Assembly (NCBI RefSeq): GCF_001544915.2
Contig: NZ_FCOE02000001.1
Location: forward strand, 1 to 64,000
DNA: 64,000 bases
Reading direction: 5' to 3'
From: Caballeronia pedi
GTDB lineage: Bacteria; Pseudomonadota; Gammaproteobacteria; Burkholderiales; Burkholderiaceae
This document shows, piece by piece, positions 48,320 to 56,774 of the stretch; the stretch's first letter is position 1, and the number at the start of each line of letters is the position of its first letter. Made by a program: the position numbers and the translations under genes. Below the pieces are notes generated by a model. It worked only from the letters and a program-made list of their open reading frames with translations, searched no databases and was not told where the DNA came from.

Positions 48320-48628
48320 ATGTCCGACAAGCCACAACCCACCGATCCGACCGATTCCGCCGCCCACAGCGCCGACGAACTGTTCGACTTTCCCTGCGAT
48401 TTCCCGATCAAGGTGATGGGCAAGTCGCATCCGGAATTCCAGGAGACGATCGTCGACGTGCTCAAGGCCTTCGACAAGGATTTCGACGCATCGCGTGTCG
48501 AAACCCGGCCGTCGTCCGGAGGCAATTACACGGGCCTCACCTGTACCGTGCGCGCGCAGAATCGCGCGCATCTCGACGATATCTATCGCGCGCTCACCGG
48601 CCATCCGATGGTCAAGGTAGTGCTCTGA
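48320..48628 (+). CDS. ybeD: YbeD family protein (DUF493)
   Basis: 102 residues, ACT-like small protein linked to lipoate genes. LFDFPCDFPIKVMGKSHPEF and YTGLTCTVRAQNRAHLDDIYRALTGHPMVKVVL are the family core. GAAGGAG lies 6 nt before the ATG at 48320. Its 3' end overlaps the 3' end of the convergent lysR-type gene by 17 nt. lipB follows 1.5 kb on, after an insertion of two genes. Confidence 0.9.
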   Translation: MSDKPQPTDPTDSAAHSADELFDFPCDFPIKVMGKSHPEFQETIVDVLKAFDKDFDASRVETRPSSGGNYTGLTCTVRAQNRAHLDDIYRALTGHPMVKVVL

Positions 48629-49565
48629 TCTTGCCCGCGGGCGCATCGCACACCGCCGGCGTGCGCTCGTAGAGCAGCCTGAACTGCTCGGCTTCCTCGA
48701 AGACCCATTCCCTGAAAGCCTGCACGCGCTTCGTCTGGAGAAGCGCCGTCGGACACACGAAGTAGTACCTCCACGGACTCGGGCCGTCGATATTGAACAG
48801 CCGCACGAGCCGTCCCGCGATGATTTCCTGCATCGCGAGCGAGCGCCGCACGAGCGCGATGCCCTGTCCGTCGATGGCCGCCTGCAGCAGATTCGACGAA
48901 TCCTCATAGAGAACGCCGCGTTTCGGCTCCGGAAGCTCCGTGAGCCCGGCCGCGTCGAACCACGGGCGCCACAATTCTTCGTCCGAACGCAGCAGAGGCG
49001 TGTTCGCCAGATCCTGCGGCACGCGCGGTAACTCGCCGCCGCGAAAATTCGGCGAGCAGGCCGGAAAGAACACTTCGTCGAGCAATTCTTCCGCATGCAG
49101 CCCGGCGTACTTGCCGTAGCCGAAGCGGATCGCGACATCCACGTCGTCGCGATTGAAGTCGGTGAGCGCATTCGTCGACAGCAATTCGAGATCGACTTCC
49201 GGATGCTTTTCGATGAACCTGCCGACGCGCGGCGTCAGCCACCGCGCCGAAAACGACGACAGCATCGACACGATCAGCCGCCGGTCGCGATCGCCGGAAC
49301 GGATGCGGCGTGTCGATTCCGCCAGTGCGACGAGCGCCGCCCGCACTTCCGCCGCGTACTGCCTGCCGCGATCGGTGAGACGCACGCGTTTGCCGTCGCG
49401 CGCGAACAGCGACACGCCGAGTTCGGCCTCCAGCGCGCGAATCTGATGACTGACCGCGCCGTGCGTGACGAAAAGCTCGTCGGCGGCGCGGGAAAAGCTC
49501 TCGTGACGGGCGGCGGCCTCGAAGGCGCGCAACGCGTTCAAGGCGGGAAGCTGGCGGAGGTCCAT
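48612..49565 (-). CDS. LysR family transcriptional regulator (GcvA-like)
   Basis: 317 residues from ATG 49565 (MDLRQLPALNALRAFEAAAR). The helix-turn-helix is SFSRAADELFVTHGAVSHQI, followed by the usual RALEAELGVSLFAR; the effector domain ends near the C terminus. The LPALNALRAFEAAARH start is typical of GcvA-type regulators. Divergent from the DUF2917 gene, which is its probable target. Inserted, with that gene, between ybeD and lipB. Confidence 0.88.
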   Translation of the reverse strand: MDLRQLPALNALRAFEAAARHESFSRAADELFVTHGAVSHQIRALEAELGVSLFARDGKRVRLTDRGRQYAAEVRAALVALAESTRRIRSGDRDRRLIVSMLSSFSARWLTPRVGRFIEKHPEVDLELLSTNALTDFNRDDVDVAIRFGYGKYAGLHAEELLDEVFFPACSPNFRGGELPRVPQDLANTPLLRSDEELWRPWFDAAGLTELPEPKRGVLYEDSSNLLQAAIDGQGIALVRRSLAMQEIIAGRLVRLFNIDGPSPWRYYFVCPTALLQTKRVQAFREWVFEEAEQFRLLYERTPAVCDAPAGKIRALP

Positions 49566-49688
49566 GTGGATTGTCGGCGTTGTCGTTGTCAATACAGCTC
49601 ACATAGCGATGAAAATTGATCGTTTTGCCTGATGCCTTGCCACGCCTAGGATTGTAGTCATCGAAACGTTCCTTTGGCGGAGTGGATC

Positions 49689-50015
49689 ATGCGAGAAATA
49701 TCAACAAGCGTCACGTTCGAAATCAAGCCCGGCGAAACCGTGCCGATGCGCATCGCGCGCGGCACGCGCCTGATGGTTCACGGCAACCCGGTCTGGGCGA
49801 CGCGCAGCAACGACATCGAGGACTACTGGCTCGTTCCCGGCGACAATCTCAAGCTGCGCGAGCGTGAGCGGCTTTGGCTGTCGGTCGAGGGTGATCGTCC
49901 CGCTTACGTCGTCTTCACGATCCTGCCGCGTTGCGACGAACGCGCGATGCACTGGCTTTCGACGGGCATCGAGCGCCTGGCTCAGCGTTTTCGCTCCGGA
50001 TGGCGCACCGTCTGA
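49689..50015 (+). CDS. DUF2917 domain-containing protein
   Basis: 108 residues of unknown function. The DUF2917 core is MREISTSVTFEIKPGETVPM to VWATRSNDIEDYWLVPGDNL and LWLSVEGDRPAYVVFT, a small cupin-like beta domain. GGAG lies 6 nt before the ATG at 49689. Divergent from a GcvA-like LysR gene with a 123-bp gap, a pairing often seen in Burkholderia, so it is likely under that regulator. Confidence 0.82.
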   Translation: MREISTSVTFEIKPGETVPMRIARGTRLMVHGNPVWATRSNDIEDYWLVPGDNLKLRERERLWLSVEGDRPAYVVFTILPRCDERAMHWLSTGIERLAQRFRSGWRTV

Positions 50016-50097
50016 CGCAAGTATTCGAATTTGCCATCGAAGGCATGCAAATTCACCATCGGCGGGCATGGGTCGATTTCGGTAAACTACCGGCACC

Positions 50098-50880
50098 ATG
50101 TCCGCCACACCGCTCGCCGTCCCACAGGCATTCCACTACGCGCCCGACACCGTGCTCAGTTCCGGCGAGTTTCCGGTCGCGCTGCGCTGGCGCGGCCGCG
50201 AGCCGTACGGCCAGAGCTTCGACGCAATGCGCGCTTTCACCGACGCGCGCACGCCCGAGACGCAGGACGAAATCTGGCTCGTCGAGCATCCTCCCGTTTT
50301 CACGCTGGGCCTCGCGGGCGATCCCGCCCATTTGCTGCTCGCCGGAAGCGGCATTCCGCTCGTCAAGGTGGATCGCGGCGGACAGATCACGTATCACGGG
50401 CCTGGGCAGATCGTCGCGTATCTTCTGATCGATTTACGTCGCCGAAAACTGATGGTGCGCGAGCTGGTGCGCCGCATCGAAGAGGCCGTGATCGAAACCC
50501 TTGCGACGTATAATCTCGCGACCGACCGCAAGCCCGGAGCGCCCGGCATCTACGTTGCCGAACCGTCCGTGCGGCAGGCAAATCACGGCGCGAACGTTCG
50601 TTTGCACGAATTGCATCAGGGCGCGAAGATCGCCGCGCTTGGACTCAAGATTCGCAACGGCTGCAGCTATCACGGCGTGAGCCTGAATGTGACCATGGAC
50701 CTGCAGCCGTTCCTCGCCATCAACCCGTGCGGCTACGCGGGGCTCGAAACAGTCGACATGGCGACGCTCGGCGTCGCAGCCGACTGGCGCGACGTAGCTC
50801 TCGTGCTGGCCGAACGGCTGGCACTTCAAATCGGCGGCCTCCCCGCAATTGCCGCTGCAACAACCGGATCGACCGAATGA
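50098..50880 (+). CDS. lipB: Octanoyltransferase LipB
   Basis: Moves octanoate from acyl carrier protein to lipoyl domains; 260 residues. Motifs: [20 protein letters not shown], the catalytic Lys in [19 protein letters not shown] and the catalytic Cys in [11 protein letters not shown]. Overlaps lipA by 4 nt (ATGA), so the two are coupled. N-terminal extension of about 40 residues relative to the E. coli protein. Confidence 0.95.
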   Translation: MSATPLAVPQAFHYAPDTVLSSGEFPVALRWRGREPYGQSFDAMRAFTDARTPETQDEIWLVEHPPVFTLGLAGDPAHLLLAGSGIPLVKVDRGGQITYHGPGQIVAYLLIDLRRRKLMVRELVRRIEEAVIETLATYNLATDRKPGAPGIYVAEPSVRQANHGANVRLHELHQGAKIAALGLKIRNGCSYHGVSLNVTMDLQPFLAINPCGYAGLETVDMATLGVAADWRDVALVLAERLALQIGGLPAIAAATTGSTE

Positions 50881-51878
50881 CTGACGCAACCGCAAACCTG
50901 GCTGGCGATACCGCCGCTTCTGCTCCGTCGCCCACCGCTTACGACGCCACTGCCAAGCAGAAGGCGCAAGCGAAGACGTCGCGCATTCCGATCAAGGTCA
51001 TCCCGATCGAGAAGCTGAAGAAGCCGGAGTGGATCCGCGTTCGCACGGCGACGGGCAATTCGCGCTTCAACGAGATCAAGCAGATCCTGCGCGAGCACAA
51101 CCTGCATACCGTCTGCGAAGAGGCGAGCTGTCCGAACATCGGCGAATGTTTCGGCAAGGGCACCGCGACGTTCATGATCATGGGCGACAAGTGCACGCGC
51201 CGTTGCCCGTTCTGCGACGTCGGCCACGGCCGCCCCGATCCGCTCGATGCGGAAGAGCCGCTGAATCTCGCGCGCACGATCGGCGCGCTGAAACTGAAGT
51301 ACGTGGTGATCACGTCGGTGGATCGCGACGATCTGCGCGATGGCGGCGCGGCGCACTTCGTCGAGTGCATCCGTCACGTTCGCGAGCATTCGCCGGAAAC
51401 GCGCATCGAGATTCTGACGCCGGACTTCCGCGGCCGGCTGGATCGCGCGATCGGCATCCTGACCGCCGCTCCGCCCGATGTGATGAACCACAATCTGGAA
51501 ACGGTGCCGCGTCTCTACAAGGAAGCGCGCCCGGGTTCGGATTACCACCATTCGCTGAAGCTGCTGAAGGACTTCAAGGCGCTGCATCCGGAAGTCGCGA
51601 CGAAATCGGGCCTGATGGTCGGTCTCGGCGAGACGGAAGAGGAAATCCTGCAGGTGATGCGCGATCTGCGCGCGCACGACGTGGACATGCTGACGATCGG
51701 GCAGTATCTGCAGCCGTCGGAGCACCATCTGCCGGTGCGCGCTTACGTGCATCCGGATACGTTCAAGATGTACGAGGAAGAGGCGTACAAGATGGGCTTC
51801 ACGCATGCGGCGGTCGGCGCGATGGTGCGCTCGAGCTATCACGCAGATCTGCAGGCGCATGGGGCGGGCGTGGTTTGA
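50877..51878 (+). CDS. lipA: Lipoyl synthase LipA
   Basis: Radical SAM enzyme that inserts two sulfurs into the octanoyl group; 333 residues. Auxiliary cluster cysteines C80, C85 and C91 ([12 protein letters not shown]) and the radical SAM motif C106-x3-C110-x2-C113 (CTRRCPFC). The C-terminal RSSYHAD supplies the serine ligand. The start overlaps the lipB stop; upstream open frame is a shadow. Ends at a strong terminator. Confidence 0.96.
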   Translation: MTDATANLAGDTAASAPSPTAYDATAKQKAQAKTSRIPIKVIPIEKLKKPEWIRVRTATGNSRFNEIKQILREHNLHTVCEEASCPNIGECFGKGTATFMIMGDKCTRRCPFCDVGHGRPDPLDAEEPLNLARTIGALKLKYVVITSVDRDDLRDGGAAHFVECIRHVREHSPETRIEILTPDFRGRLDRAIGILTAAPPDVMNHNLETVPRLYKEARPGSDYHHSLKLLKDFKALHPEVATKSGLMVGLGETEEEILQVMRDLRAHDVDMLTIGQYLQPSEHHLPVRAYVHPDTFKMYEEEAYKMGFTHAAVGAMVRSSYHADLQAHGAGVV

Positions 51879-51906
51879 GCGGTTTTGCGCTGGCTCTGCT
51901 TTTCGG

Positions 51907-51935
51907 AAAAACCCACGGGATACCGTGGGTTTTTT
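51907..51935 (+). terminator. Rho-independent terminator of lipBA
   Basis: AAAACCCACGG (51908-51918), loop GATA, CCGTGGGTTTT (51923-51933), with T-run to 51935. It lies 30 nt past the lipA stop. Confidence 0.92.
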
Positions 51936-52038
51936 GTTGGGCTTTCGATTTTGACGGATGGCTATCTCGTCCAATTCGTGTTGATTTCAACGTGGTCTTG
52001 CAGAGATGATGAGATGCTGTTTTTCATAGGGCCATACG

Positions 52039-53061
52039 ATGAGCGCGCAAGAAATGCACTCTGAACTCGTGCTGTACGCAACCGAGGACGGAAGCGCGAA
52101 ATTTTCCTTGAGAGCGAAAGATGGAAGTGTCTGGCTGACGCAAGGCGAGTTGGCAGAACTGTTCCAGACCACCAAGCAAAACATAAGCTTGCATGTTCGC
52201 AATGTGCTGGAGGAAGCCGAGCTTCGTGCTGATTCAGTTGTCAAGAAAGACTTGACAACTGCCACCGATGGCAAAAGCTACCGTACGTTGCTGTACAGCC
52301 TCGAAATGATTCTGGCGGTCGGTTACCGAGTGAAATCTCCCCGCGGCACCCAGTTTCGTCAGTGGGCGACGACGAACCTGCGCGAGTACCTCGTAAAAGG
52401 CTTCGTAATCGACGACGAGCGCCTGAAAGGTTCCGGGCAGTGGGACTACTTTGACGAACTGCTTGAGCGTATTCGCGACATTCGGTCGTCGGAGAAGCGG
52501 TTCTATCAGAAGGTGCGTGACCTGTTCGCGCTGTCCATCGACTACAGTGACGATGCCCAAGCTACCAGCCTTTTCTTCGCCGAAGTCCAGAACAAGATGT
52601 TCTTCGCGGTCACCGGTCATACGGCAGCCGAGTTGATCGTAGAGCGTGCCGACCTCGCTCAACCAAACATGGGGCTGACTTCATGGAATGGGGGGCGAGT
52701 ACGTAAGGGCGATGTGACGGTTGCAAAAAACTACTTGAAGGGCGACGAGTTGCGCGACCTCAATCGCATTGTCACTCTGTTTCTCGACTTCGCTGAGCTT
52801 CGCGCGCAGCAGCGACAGAATCTCCGCATGCATGATTGGCGAGCCTATGTGGATAGCTTCATGACGTTCAATGAGCAGCCACTTCTTCGCGACAACGGCC
52901 GGATGAGTCAGGCCTCGATGAGCACCATCATCGCGGAATTGTATGAGAAATTCGATGCGTCCCGACGCGCGGCGGAAGCGAAAGACGCAGACGAAGCGGA
53001 TCTGCGCGAGATTGAAGATGTCGAGAGACAACTGGGCAATCGCGCCAAGACCGCACATTGA
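52039..53061 (+). CDS. RhuM family protein
   Basis: 340 residues of unknown biochemical function; RhuM was named from Salmonella pathogenicity island 3. The N-terminal winged-helix-like region (VWLTQGELAELFQTTKQNIS, about 30-50) suggests DNA binding. YRTLLYSLEMILAVGYRVKS, FRQWATTNLREYLVKGFVID and MFFAVTGHTAAELIVERAD are the family core; the C terminus is charged coiled coil. Base composition and codon use are clearly less GC-biased than in neighbours, suggesting transfer. It sits alone between the lipA terminator and the dctA regulatory region. RhuM genes often travel with restriction or phage islands, none of which is visible here. Confidence 0.85.
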   Translation: MSAQEMHSELVLYATEDGSAKFSLRAKDGSVWLTQGELAELFQTTKQNISLHVRNVLEEAELRADSVVKKDLTTATDGKSYRTLLYSLEMILAVGYRVKSPRGTQFRQWATTNLREYLVKGFVIDDERLKGSGQWDYFDELLERIRDIRSSEKRFYQKVRDLFALSIDYSDDAQATSLFFAEVQNKMFFAVTGHTAAELIVERADLAQPNMGLTSWNGGRVRKGDVTVAKNYLKGDELRDLNRIVTLFLDFAELRAQQRQNLRMHDWRAYVDSFMTFNEQPLLRDNGRMSQASMSTIIAELYEKFDASRRAAEAKDADEADLREIEDVERQLGNRAKTAH

Positions 53062-53107
53062 TGTGTTTGCGAGTTCAGGTTTTCGTCCAGATCGCCAGAC
53101 ACCCCCA

Positions 53108-53123
53108 TTCCGGATTTCCGGAA
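53108..53123. promoter_or_regulatory. Palindrome upstream of dctA, candidate DctD enhancer site
   Basis: TTCCGGA-TT-TCCGGAA is a perfect 7-bp-arm palindrome about 70-85 bp before the sigma-54 promoter, the position of enhancer sites for DctD. A further half-site-like ATTCCG lies just downstream. Identity of the binder is inferred from context. Confidence 0.5.
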
Positions 53124-53192
53124 ACTCAGATTCCGCCTACCTGCGCGTCAAAAAATAGCTAGAAAAATCATAAACTTAAAAAGAACCCAAGC

Positions 53193-53208
53193 TGGCATCG
53201 CCCTTGCA
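53193..53208 (+). promoter_or_regulatory. Sigma-54 promoter of dctA
   Basis: TGGCATCGCCCTTGCA, against consensus TGGCACG-N4-TTGCA/T: GG and GC sit at the correct -24/-12 spacing. Start site expected near 53219. dctD, an enhancer-binding protein, is encoded 3.5 kb downstream. Confidence 0.8.
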
Positions 53209-53260
53209 ATATAGACGCCACGGCCCGCGAGCCGCCCATAAAATTCAAGGAGACAAATCG

Positions 53261-53290
53261 ATGACCCCTCTCGCATCCAAACGTCCCTGA
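53261..53290 (+). CDS. Nine-codon upstream ORF in the dctA leader
   Basis: AAGGAG (53247-53252) and an 8-nt spacer precede ATG, reading MTPLASKRP and a stop. This is the strongest ribosome site between the sigma-54 start point and dctA, yet it serves only a peptide. It begins about 40 nt into the expected transcript and ends 147 nt before the dctA start. A regulatory leader peptide, a decoy, or a relic of a lost start are all possible. Confidence 0.5.
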   Translation: MTPLASKRP

Positions 53291-53437
53291 ATCCGTCGAC
53301 GAAGCGGCTAACGCTTTCGCGGCGCGATTCGACGTGCGCATCCCACAGACTCACCGTGCACGACAGAAAAGCTCCGCGCGTCAACGCTCGCCGCTGGCTG
53401 ACCTTCCGCCAACTGCTTGTTAACGTCTGGAACCATC

Positions 53438-54727
53438 GTGAAAAAACCCCTTTATAAAGTCCTGTACGTGCAGGTGATCGTGGCCATCATCATCGGCATC
53501 GCGCTCGGTCACTTCTATCCCACTCTCGCCGCGGACATGAAGCCGCTCGGCGACGGGTTCATCAAACTCATCAAGATGGTGATCGGTCCGATCATCTTCT
53601 GTACCGTCGTGACCGGCATCGCCGGGATGGAGGACATGAAGAAGGTCGGGCGCGTCGGCGGCAAGGCGCTGCTTTACTTCGAAGTCGTATCGACGTTCGC
53701 GCTGATCCTCGGCCTCGCCGCTACGCACATCCTGCGGCCCGGCGTCGGCTTCAACGTCGACCCGTCCACGCTCGATCACAAGGCGGTCGATTCGTTCGCG
53801 ACCAAGGCGCACGGCCAGAGCACGGTCGACTTCTTCCTGCACCTGATCCCGGACACGCTGGTTTCGGCGTTCGCGCAAGGTGAAATCCTGCAGATCCTGC
53901 TGATCGCGCTGCTGTTCGGCTCGGTGCTCGCACATATCGGCGAGCGCGGCAAGGTGGTGACGACGTTCATCGAAGGTCTGTCGAGCATCCTGTTCGGCAT
54001 GGTCGGCATCATCACGAAGCTCGCCCCGATCGGCGCGTTCGGCGCGATGGCGTTCACCATCGGCAAGTACGGCATCGGCTCGCTGCTGCCGATGCTCAAG
54101 CTCATCGGCACGTTCTATCTGACCTCGATCATCTTCGTCGTCTTCGTGCTCGGCGCGATCGCGCGCATGGTCGGCTTCTCGATCCTGAAATTCGTCGCGT
54201 ACATCAAGGAAGAGATGCTGATCGTGCTCGGCACGAGCTCGTCGGAAGCCGCGCTGCCGCAACTGATGCTCAAGCTTGAAAAGCTCGGCTGCTCGCGCTC
54301 GGTCGTGGGTCTCGTCGTGCCGACCGGCTACTCGTTCAATCTCGACGGCACCAACATCTACATGACGATGGCCGTGCTGTTCATCGCGCAGGCGACCAAC
54401 ACGGATCTCACGTGGGGCCAGCAGCTGACGCTGCTCGCGGTGACCATGCTCACGTCGAAGGGCGCGAGCGGGGTGACGGGCGCGGGCTTCATCACGCTGG
54501 CGGCGACGCTGGCCGTCGTGCCGACGATTCCGCTCGCGGGCATGGTGCTGATTCTCGGCATCGACCGCTTCATGTCGGAATGCCGCGCGCTGACGAACAT
54601 CGTCGGCAACGGCGTGGCGACGGTCGTCGTATCGGCGTGGGAAAAGGAGCTGGATCGCAGCAAGCTGAAAGCGGCGTTGTCGCGCGATGTCGACGTGACC
54701 GACACCGAAGAAGCGAAGTCGGTCTAA
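53438..54727 (+). CDS. dctA: C4-dicarboxylate transporter DctA
   Basis: Proton/sodium symporter for succinate, fumarate and malate, DAACS family; 429 residues with the GTG at 53438 read as [20 protein letters not shown], the standard DctA start. The transport core is visible: the serine-rich [24 protein letters not shown], and the C-terminal [15 protein letters not shown] and [16 protein letters not shown]. The ribosome site (TGGAA) is poor. Driven by a sigma-54 promoter about 220 nt upstream. Confidence 0.95.
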   Translation: MKKPLYKVLYVQVIVAIIIGIALGHFYPTLAADMKPLGDGFIKLIKMVIGPIIFCTVVTGIAGMEDMKKVGRVGGKALLYFEVVSTFALILGLAATHILRPGVGFNVDPSTLDHKAVDSFATKAHGQSTVDFFLHLIPDTLVSAFAQGEILQILLIALLFGSVLAHIGERGKVVTTFIEGLSSILFGMVGIITKLAPIGAFGAMAFTIGKYGIGSLLPMLKLIGTFYLTSIIFVVFVLGAIARMVGFSILKFVAYIKEEMLIVLGTSSSEAALPQLMLKLEKLGCSRSVVGLVVPTGYSFNLDGTNIYMTMAVLFIAQATNTDLTWGQQLTLLAVTMLTSKGASGVTGAGFITLAATLAVVPTIPLAGMVLILGIDRFMSECRALTNIVGNGVATVVVSAWEKELDRSKLKAALSRDVDVTDTEEAKSV

Positions 54728-54760
54728 ACGCGTTCGGCATCCGGACACGCGATCATGCAA

Positions 54761-54794
54761 GCGGCGAAGCCTCAGTCTGCGAGTGCTTCGCCGC
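54761..54794 (+). terminator. Hairpin between dctA and dctB, possible attenuator
   Basis: GCGGCGAAGC (54761-54770) and GCTTCGCCGC (54785-54794) form a 10-bp perfect stem with a 14-nt loop. No T-run follows. It could lower read-through from dctA into dctB. Confidence 0.4.
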
Positions 54795-54844
54795 AGTCGT
54801 TTGCGGCGTCCGGCGGGCCGTATCCCGAAGGCGCGTATGCCACA

Positions 54845-56755
54845 ATGACAGATCCTCAACCGCGGGAATCTGCTCACGTGACGCGCCGTATCCTCGTGTT
54901 CTTCGCGCTCTTCGCCGCGCTCGTGGCGTGCTGCGCGCTCACGTGGCATGTCGCGTGGCGAAGCGGCATCGACGAACTCCGGCTCAACGCCGCCGCGCGC
55001 GTCGATCGCACGACCAGCACGCTCAAGAGCACGCTCGACCGCTACGAATATCTGCCGTATCTGCTGTCGCGGCATCCTGTCGTGCAGAACGCGCTCGATC
55101 ATCCCGACCCGGCCAACGTCGAACGCGCGAATCGCTATCTCGAAGACCTCAACGCGCGCGCCCACGCGACCGTCACCTATCTGATCCGCGCGAACGGAAT
55201 CAGCGTCGCCGCGAGCAACTGGAACGCCACGGACAGCTTCGTCGGCGTGGACTATAACTTCCGGCCGTATTTCATCGATGCGATGAAAGGCGGTGTCGGC
55301 CGGTTCTTCGGCATCGGCACGATCTCGACGGAACCCGGCTACTACATTTCGCAGCCGGTCTTTCGCGAGGGCACGCGCGAGATCATCGGCGTGGCGGTGG
55401 TCAAGCTCAATCTCGAATGGCTGCAAGGCGCCGATGCGTCCGAGCCGCTCATCGTCACCGACGACCACGGCGTGATCTTTCTGTCGTCACTGCCGGCGTG
55501 GAAATATCACACGGTGCGGCCGCTGCCGCAGAACATCGAGGCGTCCGTCTACGCGACACGTCAGTACGCGCAGCAAGCGATCACGCCGCTGCCGATGACC
55601 ATCGTGAAGACGCTCGAAGGCGGCGCGCAGATCGTGCGCGTCGGCGGCGGGGGAAACGGACGTCACGCGCCGGCGTATCTCGCGACACACCGTTCGATCG
55701 GCGAACCCGACTGGCAACTCATCACGATGGCGGCGCTCGATCCCGTCGAGAGCGCCGCGCAGAATGCGGTCATCGTCACGGCGCTCGTGTTCGTGTCGCT
55801 GTGTCTGCTCGCGTTCTACTGGCGCATGCGCCGCGCGCGCGTGCGCGAGATGATCAAGAGCCGCGAGTTGCTGCAGACCGCGTATGCCGAACTGAATCAG
55901 CGGGTTGCGGAGCGCACGGCGGATCTGTCGGAAGCCAACGCGCAGCTCACCAAGGAAGTGAACGAGCGCACGCGCGCGGAGCAGGATCTGCGCGCCGCGC
56001 ACGATGAACTCGTCCAGGCAAGCAAACTCGCCGCGCTCGGTCAGATGGCGGCGGGCATCACGCACGAACTGAATCAGCCGCTGGCCGCGCTGCGCAGCTT
56101 CTCCGACAACACGCGCGTCCTGATCGACCGCGGCGATCAGGCGGCGGCGCGCGAGAATCTCGAAGCGATCGCGTCGCTGACCGAGCGCATGGGCAACATC
56201 ACGAACCAGTTGAAGCTGTTCGTCACGAAAGCGCGGCCGAAGAACGCGCGCGCGGACGTCGCGCGCGCGCTGCGCCAGGTGTTCTCGATGCTGCGTCCGC
56301 GCATGAAGAACGTCGTGATCGATGTCGCGCCGGAACTCGCGGAAGGCAGCGCGCCGGTGTTCGTGCGCTGCGAGGATCTGCGGCTCGAACAGGTGTTCAT
56401 CAATCTGATCGGCAATGCGCTCGATGCGGTCGCCTCTTGCGACAGGCCGCGCATCGTCGTGGAACTGGACGCGCGCGAGAACGCGATCGAGATCGTCGTG
56501 CGCGACAACGGCCCCGGCATTCCCGCCGACGCGCTGCCGCGCCTTTTCGAACCGTTCTTCACGACGAAGGAAATGGGGCAGGGCTTAGGGCTAGGGCTCG
56601 CGATTTCGTCGGCGATCGCGCGTGATTACGGCGGTGCGCTCAGCGCGCGCAATCGCGTCGCGCCGATTGTCGCGGACGGCCCCGAAGGCGGCACGCAAGC
56701 CGACGCGGACGGCTCGTACGGCGCAGAATTCGTATTGACGCTGCGCCGTGCGTAA
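54845..56755 (+). CDS. dctB: Sensor histidine kinase DctB
   Basis: Membrane sensor of C4-dicarboxylates, 636 residues from ATG 54845. TM1 about 14-36, a periplasmic double-Cache domain (to about 275), TM2 near 312-332, a coiled coil (SRELLQTAYAELNQRVAERT), then the dimerisation helix with GITHELNQPLAALRSF, and the ATPase with N box (FINLIGNALDAV), DNGPGIP and GLGLGLAIS. An in-frame start 30 codons upstream would add a stretch without a signal; start uncertain. dctD follows. Confidence 0.9.
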   Translation: MTDPQPRESAHVTRRILVFFALFAALVACCALTWHVAWRSGIDELRLNAAARVDRTTSTLKSTLDRYEYLPYLLSRHPVVQNALDHPDPANVERANRYLEDLNARAHATVTYLIRANGISVAASNWNATDSFVGVDYNFRPYFIDAMKGGVGRFFGIGTISTEPGYYISQPVFREGTREIIGVAVVKLNLEWLQGADASEPLIVTDDHGVIFLSSLPAWKYHTVRPLPQNIEASVYATRQYAQQAITPLPMTIVKTLEGGAQIVRVGGGGNGRHAPAYLATHRSIGEPDWQLITMAALDPVESAAQNAVIVTALVFVSLCLLAFYWRMRRARVREMIKSRELLQTAYAELNQRVAERTADLSEANAQLTKEVNERTRAEQDLRAAHDELVQASKLAALGQMAAGITHELNQPLAALRSFSDNTRVLIDRGDQAAARENLEAIASLTERMGNITNQLKLFVTKARPKNARADVARALRQVFSMLRPRMKNVVIDVAPELAEGSAPVFVRCEDLRLEQVFINLIGNALDAVASCDRPRIVVELDARENAIEIVVRDNGPGIPADALPRLFEPFFTTKEMGQGLGLGLAISSAIARDYGGALSARNRVAPIVADGPEGGTQADADGSYGAEFVLTLRRA

Positions 56756-56774
56756 CACTTTGCAGAGGCAAGAC

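Noticed and set aside
53356..53457. 33-codon GTG frame overlapping the dctA start
   Set aside because: No ribosome site and no recognisable sequence; the nine-codon ORF upstream is better supported.
53420..55468. Long open frame antisense to dctA and dctB
   Set aside because: Arg/His/Asp-rich product typical of reverse frames in GC-rich genes; no ribosome site or domain. The same holds for long antisense frames over argS, metH, cheA, the receptor gene and dacA.
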